From Liolophura sinensis (Eukaryota; Mollusca; Polyplacophora; Chitonida; Chitonidae): 64,000 nt of DNA. The translations under genes and the position numbers were made by a program. Below the pieces are notes generated by a model, which saw only the letters and a program-made list of their open reading frames with translations, was not told the DNA's origin and did no database searches. Positions 57,522 through 64,000 of this stretch are shown here, piece by piece (position 1 is the first letter of the stretch; the number at the start of each line of letters is the position of its first letter). The stretch covers positions 59,284,512-59,348,511 of the forward strand of contig NC_088301.1 in assembly GCF_032854445.1 (NCBI RefSeq). The letters run 5' to 3'.

Positions 57522-60500
57522 CCGAATGGAATAACACAGGTGAGAAAATGTGCCTATATGGGGCAGTTTATCAGGTGGGCCATTTCCGCCTGCGACAATC
57601 TGTGGCTCTACGAAAGTGTCCTGTACTTATTGTTCTAGGAAATGACCAACAACCACATGTATACGGCGAGAATGTGCGGAAAGAAAATCATCGTATGAAA
57701 GTGAAACCTCTGTGTATACATATACAAGAGTATACTCCTATGCCAACTGTCTGACAGTGAAGGAAGTTCCACCGATAGCCGATACTAATCTAACATAAAC
57801 CTGTTCTGTGGTGGGAAAGTGAAATCCAAATGTACTTCTTGAACACCTAGCACCAAAAACCAGCCATCACTGCCACGAAATGGGACGGCACTAATGGTTG
57901 TTTGGCCAGGACACTGGCTCAGAACTTTAGAGACAAGTTGGATATTCATCTGGGCGTCTTTCTTCAATGTTATCATACCTTTGTCCTTGGCTTTATCGTT
58001 GGCTTTCGTGAATTAGTTTGTTTTTGTTACTCATGCAGTCCGTATGGTATTTTGTCCTATAAAATATCCATACCTAGAGAAATAATGAGTCCATAACAAG
58101 GGGGGAAAAAACCCAAAACCTGCACCGCTTTGCTAGGCCCAGAACACATAGGTCACAAATCGAAAATACTCCACTTTGGTGTTTTTACTAAACCTAACTT
58201 AATTTACAATTAATACCATAACAAAAACACTTCACGACACAGTTTTTGCATAATATACACAGTAAATGAAATAAATCATGGCAAGACATAGCATCTTGTA
58301 AGAAGACCACTGATTCACCAGAATTCTAATAACAGTTCACCTGTGATCACCCTTATCAAGTAACAAACTTTACCACCTTTAGTCTCAACGTGCATGTCAT
58401 ACTGGTGTCAGATAAACTTTATTTGTTTAAAACCACTGGCTCACATGTGGCTTTACAATCTTGTGAGGTAGGTGGTAAAGGGCGATGGTTTCCATCGGGT
58501 TAGTCTGATTTTCGCCATCATACACCTGATCGCATCAACTGAAATATTCCTCAGTACAGCATAAAACCACCAACACCTTCAAACAAGGTCCATGTTTGCG
58601 ACTTCAGGTCTGTAGGTTCCATATACTGGTGAAACGGAATTCAGATCATGATTGATTTAATGGTGACTCCGACATTTCATCAGCAGTTACATAAACAAGA
58701 TGCTAATTTTAGTCTATTCACATTAAGTTTTATTAGGAAACATTCTGTCTCAAGTTTGATAATTCAGAGAAGTGTTACATGTAGGTATCAGTTAATATTT
58801 ACACCTGCATATTCCATATTACCCAGCAAAAATTAGTCCCAATAACTGATAAGGGCATAACATATCACATAGAGATACAATAAACTCTCTATAAACAACA
58901 ATGGTAAAACAGCAATCAAGTCTTTGTTCACTATAACATATAAACATAAAATATAAGACAAATATTTTTCTGAAGAACAAGTTTTTTTCACCAAGACTAG
59001 AGACTGACTATTAATTATCCAGCTCCTATGTGCCATAACAAACCCACAATTACATCCTGTATACTTTACAAGCCCTTCACGAGTATCTTATTTCAACCAT
59101 GCCATGAACTCCATGATGATGGTAGCATTTCTCGCCAATGAATAAAACAATGTGATTTACTGCTCTGCATCTCTACAATATATATGTATTTATATATAAT
59201 AACATTGTTTACAATTATAATAATTTAATCTGTATCATGTATCATAATCGTTCTATTTCTAAGTGTTATCACAAACAGAAGCAAAACTGACATCGTTATC
59301 AAGTATAGCATGTGTTTCTAGTGCCACAACAGAGATTACATTTTCATGCATATATGCCAAAAAGCGATCAGTCGTAACTCCAACAATGGTTGGAAATGTC
59401 TGGTAACGTGAGGTGAAATGGAAAATACCATCTTGGGAGTTACTCCATCTGGCAGAACTGGCCCAGGAACTTCAAGGTTAATGGTCAGTCTGGACAAGAA
59501 ATTACCCACATACCAAGTGCATTCCATACCATGGACAATTTTATGTCCTGCCAGCAGCAAACATTCTGCTTTTTCAGACTCCTTGGAGGGTACTAAAGGT
59601 GATCTTTGTAGGAGACAGATAGATAAATGGTCTCATCACCGATTTAAACCTGATGTCAAGGGTCATATGGGGAAACTAATAAAAGAAAACTTTTCAGGCT
59701 CTTTTTAGAACAATAATTCAATTATTAAGTAGATTATTTATCTATCCTCCTTCAGAGTCTCGATAGCAACATAAAAGAAGTACACATCCTGTCTGAAAAT
59801 TGTGTCTTTCCTTCAAAGTCACCGCCAATCTGAGAAAATCTTACTTTAGGTACTTTCAAGCAGAAGACATGACACACATTATCTTGAGGCTGAACTGACC
59901 AATGTAACAATGTTTAACATTAAATGTTTTATTTTTATTATTCATTTTATTACCCTGTTGCCAGTGATTTGTATATCACTGGGCTGGCCTTTTCTCTACT
60001 TGAGATAGTGCTGAGAAATAAGACACTTGCCGTATAACTCTATAACATGACGGGATGTGGTCTACATTAGTAAATTGAACAAATACTAAGGAATAGTGAA
60101 AATATGCATCAATCAAATTCACCTGTAAGTTCTCAGTTATTGCACCAAGAACTTTTCATTTGCAAGGGACAATTCTAACATAATAAACATTTATGTACAC
60201 TTACTTGAAGGCCATTCTACATCCAGCAGGCAAATGAAGCACACATGGTTTTGCGGAAACACACAATTAATGGGACATTAACCAAGGACAAATTAATGAA
60301 TCTCCATCGAGCACAACAACAACAACAACTTAACACACAATATGACAAGATGTCGTATACAGCTGACTTAGGGGTTTTGATTTCAGTAATAGCTATTCTA
60401 GGAAGAAGTCACATCAGAAATCATGAAAATTCACACTGGCAGGATACACCATCCTCTTCATTAAGTGGTTAACACTGTATAGTGTCAACATAATTTTTCC

Positions 60501-61027
60501 ACCACATGAAGTACAGCAACACAATACATGTACTATATGTGGCAATGTATCCACTGTATAAGTGCAGACATAATTCCAACTTTAAGAAGAAACAGAAACC
60601 ATTTGAGTGGCTGACACTATTTTGCACGATCACAAAATCTTACATAGTGAAGAAAACGAAGTTAAATCATGAATGGGGTCAGTTTCCACACAGGCACCAT
60701 GTCCTAATTTATAGGCTTACAAACTAAGGTGAACATTTTTAAAGAATCTATGATACAAATTTGTGTTCCAGATTTGGGCATTTATGTTTGATACAATGCC
60801 ACATAATACAACCACATATAATATAGAAATTATCCAAGAGAGTGAAAATAATAATAATAATAAACTAACAGGGTTTCACACATACATAAATGATCACTGA
60901 TCACTTGTTCACAATGATAAAATTACAATTTTATGTCTTCTCGTAAGTGTATCAATACCTAATGGCCATGTACAAATATAAAATTTATTAGAAAATATCA
61001 TTTAAAAGGTTGCTGTTATTGCAATTA
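57522..61027. other. Stretch without a confirmed gene
   Basis: Part is probably 3'UTR of the minus-strand gene ending at 61028. A diverged SINE-like segment may lie at 58465-58578. Two minus-strand open stretches (57785-57976 and 59336-59560) look somewhat protein-like but lack convincing splice structure. A short AATAATAATAATAATAA run is near 60848. Confidence 0.4.
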
Positions 61028-62579
61028 TTAACAACTTCCGTTCAGAACTGAGGCTGGGGGTCGTAAGAGATCTTTGTATTCATGAAGCGCCTCCTTCAGG
61101 GAGCGACACACCTGTGGAGATGAGGAAGTCGTACAGTCTACCAGAGCAGGGTACAGCTGTATTACCTGTGACCACATGCTGGGCTCCACTGAAACAACAA
61201 AAACAGACTATCAAACAATCAAACACCAGTGCGTTGAATGTTTCAGGGTAAGGCGTAAGCATAAACTTCAGACTTTAGCTACAGTATTTTCGCTATTGCA
61301 ACACCAATTTCCAAGCTCAACTGACTACTGTTCTTTTGGAATGCATGACTAGATGTAAAAAGTTAACAGTTTAGACTGCTCACAAGACATCACCGCAAAT
61401 GCAAGCATGAACAATGGAGTGCACATCTTCAGGCGGGAGACATTCCCCATTCCTTAGACAAGGCTGCTGCTTGTGAACACTCAGATTCATACATCCGCCA
61501 GCTATTTTGGAATAATACTGTTATATCACATGGTGTGCTGTTTTACTATTAAGTGTTTTTTAAAATCACTCAGTATTTTATTTATTTTTTTATTTATCTC
61601 ATTGATACAGGAATTTCCCATAGCTCTTACATGGTTTATGTATAGATTCTCACATGACATGATTCTTAGTACAGCAGTGTTTACTTACCTATTCACAAGC
61701 ATCTAGTGTTTACTTACCTATTCACAAGTGTCTAGTGTTTACTTACCTACACACAAGTGTCTATTTAAATACCTATACAAAGTGTCTACTGTTTACTTAC
61801 ATATACACGTGTCTACTGTTTACCTACCATACACATGTCTACTGTTTATTTAAAGTTTCAAGCGTCTACTGTTTACTTGCCTATTCATAACCTTTTAGTG
61901 TTTACTTACCACAAGTGTCTATTTAAATATCTATACAAAGTGTCTAGTGTTTACTTACATATACACGTGTCTACTGTTTACCCACCATACACATGTCTAA
62001 TATTTACTTACCTATTCACAGTGTCTACTGTTTACTTACCTATACATATGTGTCTACTGTTTACTTACTTATTCACAAGCGCCTAGTGTTTACTTACCCA
62101 CACACAAGCCCCTACTGTTTATTTAACTGCACACAAGCAACCACTATTTACTTAACTACACATAAGTGCATACCACTTACCTAACTGTGCACAAGTGCCT
62201 GCTGTTTTCATAACTGTACACAAGTGTCTACTGTTTACCTAACTGTATACAAGTACCTACTGTTTACTGACCTACGCATACCTGCCTACTGTTTACCTAA
62301 CTGCACACAAGTGCCTGCTCTTTACCTAACTGTACACAAGTGACTACCGTTTACCTAACTCTACACAAGTGCCTGCTGTTTACCAAACTGTACATAAGTG
62401 ACTACTGTTTACTTTACTGTACACACGTTCATACTATTTACTTAACTGTACAAAAGTGCCTACTGTTTACCTAACTGTACACAAGTGTCTACTTACCATT
62501 GCCTGGAGGAGCTTTCTTGAGAGAGGAAAGTAAGGTGGTTATGGCCTTCAGCACTGATGTCATCTCCACTAGCCTCGGC
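61028..62579 (-). CDS. Last two exons of an unidentified conserved gene (C-terminus)
   Basis: Exon 62579-62497 (acceptor TGCCCTTAG, donor AATG|GTAAGT) joins in phase to 61188-61028 (acceptor GTTGTTTCAG, stop TAA at 61028-61030). It encodes a helical C-terminus: [20 protein letters not shown], then [20 protein letters not shown] and [17 protein letters not shown]. The helical, HEAT-like character and sequence feel like the C-terminus of a large trafficking scaffold of the MON2/BIG type, but I could not confirm this and assign no name. Upstream exons would lie between 62580 and beyond the window's right end. The intron between the two exons contains an 0.8-kb minisatellite. Confidence 0.65.
61675..62496 (-). 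repeat. ~29-bp minisatellite filling the start of an intron
   Basis: About 28 diverged copies of (plus strand) GTGTCTACTGTTTACTTACC plus TATACACAA. On the transcribed minus strand each unit contains GGTAAGTAAAC or AGGTAAACAG. The first unit begins at the real donor at 62496. A higher-order repeat of about 160 bp is visible between ~61750-61850 and ~61911-62005. Confidence 0.92.
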
Positions 62580-63289
62580 CTAAGGGCAGAAAAAAAACAT
62601 GTACCACATGGTTTATTTATTTACTGCTTTCTTACTCAACGTATGCTTAGAAATTTTTCACTTCTTACAGTCTGTTTTATTGGTGGGGAAAACCAGACTT
62701 TCTGGAGGAATCCCTACGAAGTATTTTTGAATTTCACTCATTATGCTTAGAGATATAATGTTGACAAGATAAATATCTTGAACTCTGACCTTAGGAATTA
62801 TGTCTAAGATCACCAAAATATCAATCCATCTAGGGATTAGATGTATTAACATTCAGAAAAATAAAGTCTATTACTGGAATAAGGGGCATAACTCTGTAAC
62901 CTATGGTATGACAACCATCACACATGTATCTTTTACTTTTCAGGTCATTAAAAGGGTTTAAATGCTACAGTGAATTATGCATCACAATTTTTGCTGACTA
63001 AAATGACTATGAGCCTTTGGTCCTTACATGCTGCCATGTAACAAAGAGAAACATTCTTGTGTAAAACACTAATGACACAGATAAATAAATATGTAATTTT
63101 CTGGATGACTGAATGCATTTTATAACTCACAGAGGTTATTTCAGGTTAACAATTTCATGTAAGCAAATCAAAAATAAAATTAATGAAACACCTGAATTAA
63201 TGCTCATGTTACACAATAAATTGGTAATGTATTAAAACTTGCCAATATTCTAATTAAATAGTAAATTTACTGAGTTATAAAAGTGGTCA

Positions 63290-64000
63290 CCAAGTGCATT
63301 TTACACGACTTTACTTTAACAATGTCAGAGACAACAAGCTCCAAGAATTTTACACAACTTTAACAATGTCAGAGACAACAGGCTCCAAGACTTTTACACA
63401 ACTTCACTTAAACAATGTCAGAGACAACAAGCTCCAAGAATTTTACACGACTTTACTTTAACAATGTCAGAGACAACAGGCTCCAAGAATTTTACACAAC
63501 TTTACTTTAACAATGTCAGAGACAACAGGCTCTAAGACTTTTACACAACTTTAACAATGTCAGAGACAACAGGCTCCAAGACTTTTACACAACTTTAACA
63601 ATGTCAGAGACAACAGGCTCCAAGACTTTTACACAACTTTAACAATGTCACAGACAACAGGCACCAAGAATTTTATACAACTTTACTTTAACAATGTCAA
63701 AGACAAACAGGCACCAAGAATTTTACACAACTTTAACAATGTCAGAGACAACAGGGACCAAGACTTTTACACAACTTTAACAATGTCAGAGACAACAAGC
63801 TCCAAGAATTTTACACAACTTTAACAATGTCAGAGACAACAGGCTCCAAGACTTTTACACAACTTCACTTAAACAATGTCAGAGACAACAGGCTCCAAGA
63901 CTTTTACACAACTTTACTTTAACAATGTCGGAGACAACAAGCTCCAAGAATTTTACACAAGTTTATTTAACAATGTCAGAGACAACAGGCTCCAAGACTT
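63290..64000. repeat. 45-60-bp minisatellite running off the window
   Basis: About 14 copies of AACAATGTCAGAGACAACAG then GCTCCAAGACTTTTACACAA. Long units carry an extra CTTTACTT segment and short units lack it. The array is still in register at base 64000, so its full size is unknown. Confidence 0.95.

Noticed and set aside
57785-57976. Minus-strand stretch with SDGWFLVLG and VHLDFTFPP
   Set aside because: Faintly like the end of a Sec63-type domain, but boundaries, upstream exons and key family residues could not be found.
59336-59560. Minus-strand stretch with LEVPGPVLPDGVTPKMVFS
   Set aside because: Protein-like composition but no supported splice sites; it lies where 3'UTR of the upstream minus-strand gene is expected.

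Overview
Eukaryotic (animal) genomic DNA. The genes are split by GT-AG introns, intergenic DNA is AT-rich, there is a 200-N assembly gap (403-602), and tRNA-derived SINE copies and many minisatellites are scattered through it. The proteins are animal-type: HAL, AMDHD1, RhoA and a NACHT-WD protein. The SINE and the RhoA sequence suggest a lophotrochozoan (mollusc- or brachiopod-like) invertebrate, but this is an inference and the species is not identified.

Layout. 1-4.7 kb: gap, one SINE, no gene seen. 4.7-19.9 kb (+): histidine ammonia-lyase (HAL), 22 coding exons reconstructed from splice sites and phase. Its 6.3-kb first intron holds a degenerate ~150-bp repeat, a nonautonomous DNA transposon with clear inverted ends, and a decayed Ty3/gypsy element. 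19.9-22.9 kb: short intergenic region with SINEs and a 51-bp minisatellite. 22.9-27.4 kb (-): imidazolonepropionase (AMDHD1), 8 coding exons. 27.4-31.7 kb: intergenic, with a perfect hairpin and a ~145-bp tandem repeat. 31.7-40.9 kb (-): a 2093-residue NWD1/NWD2-like protein (DUF4062-type N-terminus, NACHT NTPase, WD-like propeller, acidic tail) ending in a CaaX box. 43.4-54.8 kb (+): RhoA, with one 5' coding exon and two alternative 3' terminal exons. 54.8-61 kb: 3'UTR and intergenic DNA. 61.0-62.6 kb (-): last two exons of an unidentified conserved gene. 61.7-64 kb: two minisatellites, one running off the window.

HAL and AMDHD1 catalyse steps 1 and 3 of histidine degradation (histidine to urocanate; imidazolonepropionate to formiminoglutamate). 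They lie tail to tail about 3 kb apart. To my knowledge the human genes have the same arrangement on chromosome 12, so the pair looks like ancient metabolic linkage. RhoA and the NWD-like gene are head to head, and both products carry C-terminal prenylation motifs.

The most interesting observations are: (1) two RhoA terminal exons whose first 209 nt are identical while the rest is strongly diverged; (2) minisatellites that start at, or within about 20 nt of, splice sites in four different introns; (3) a CaaX box on a NACHT-WD protein; (4) the conserved HAL/AMDHD1 pair; and (5) frame lesions confined to the 3' exons of HAL.
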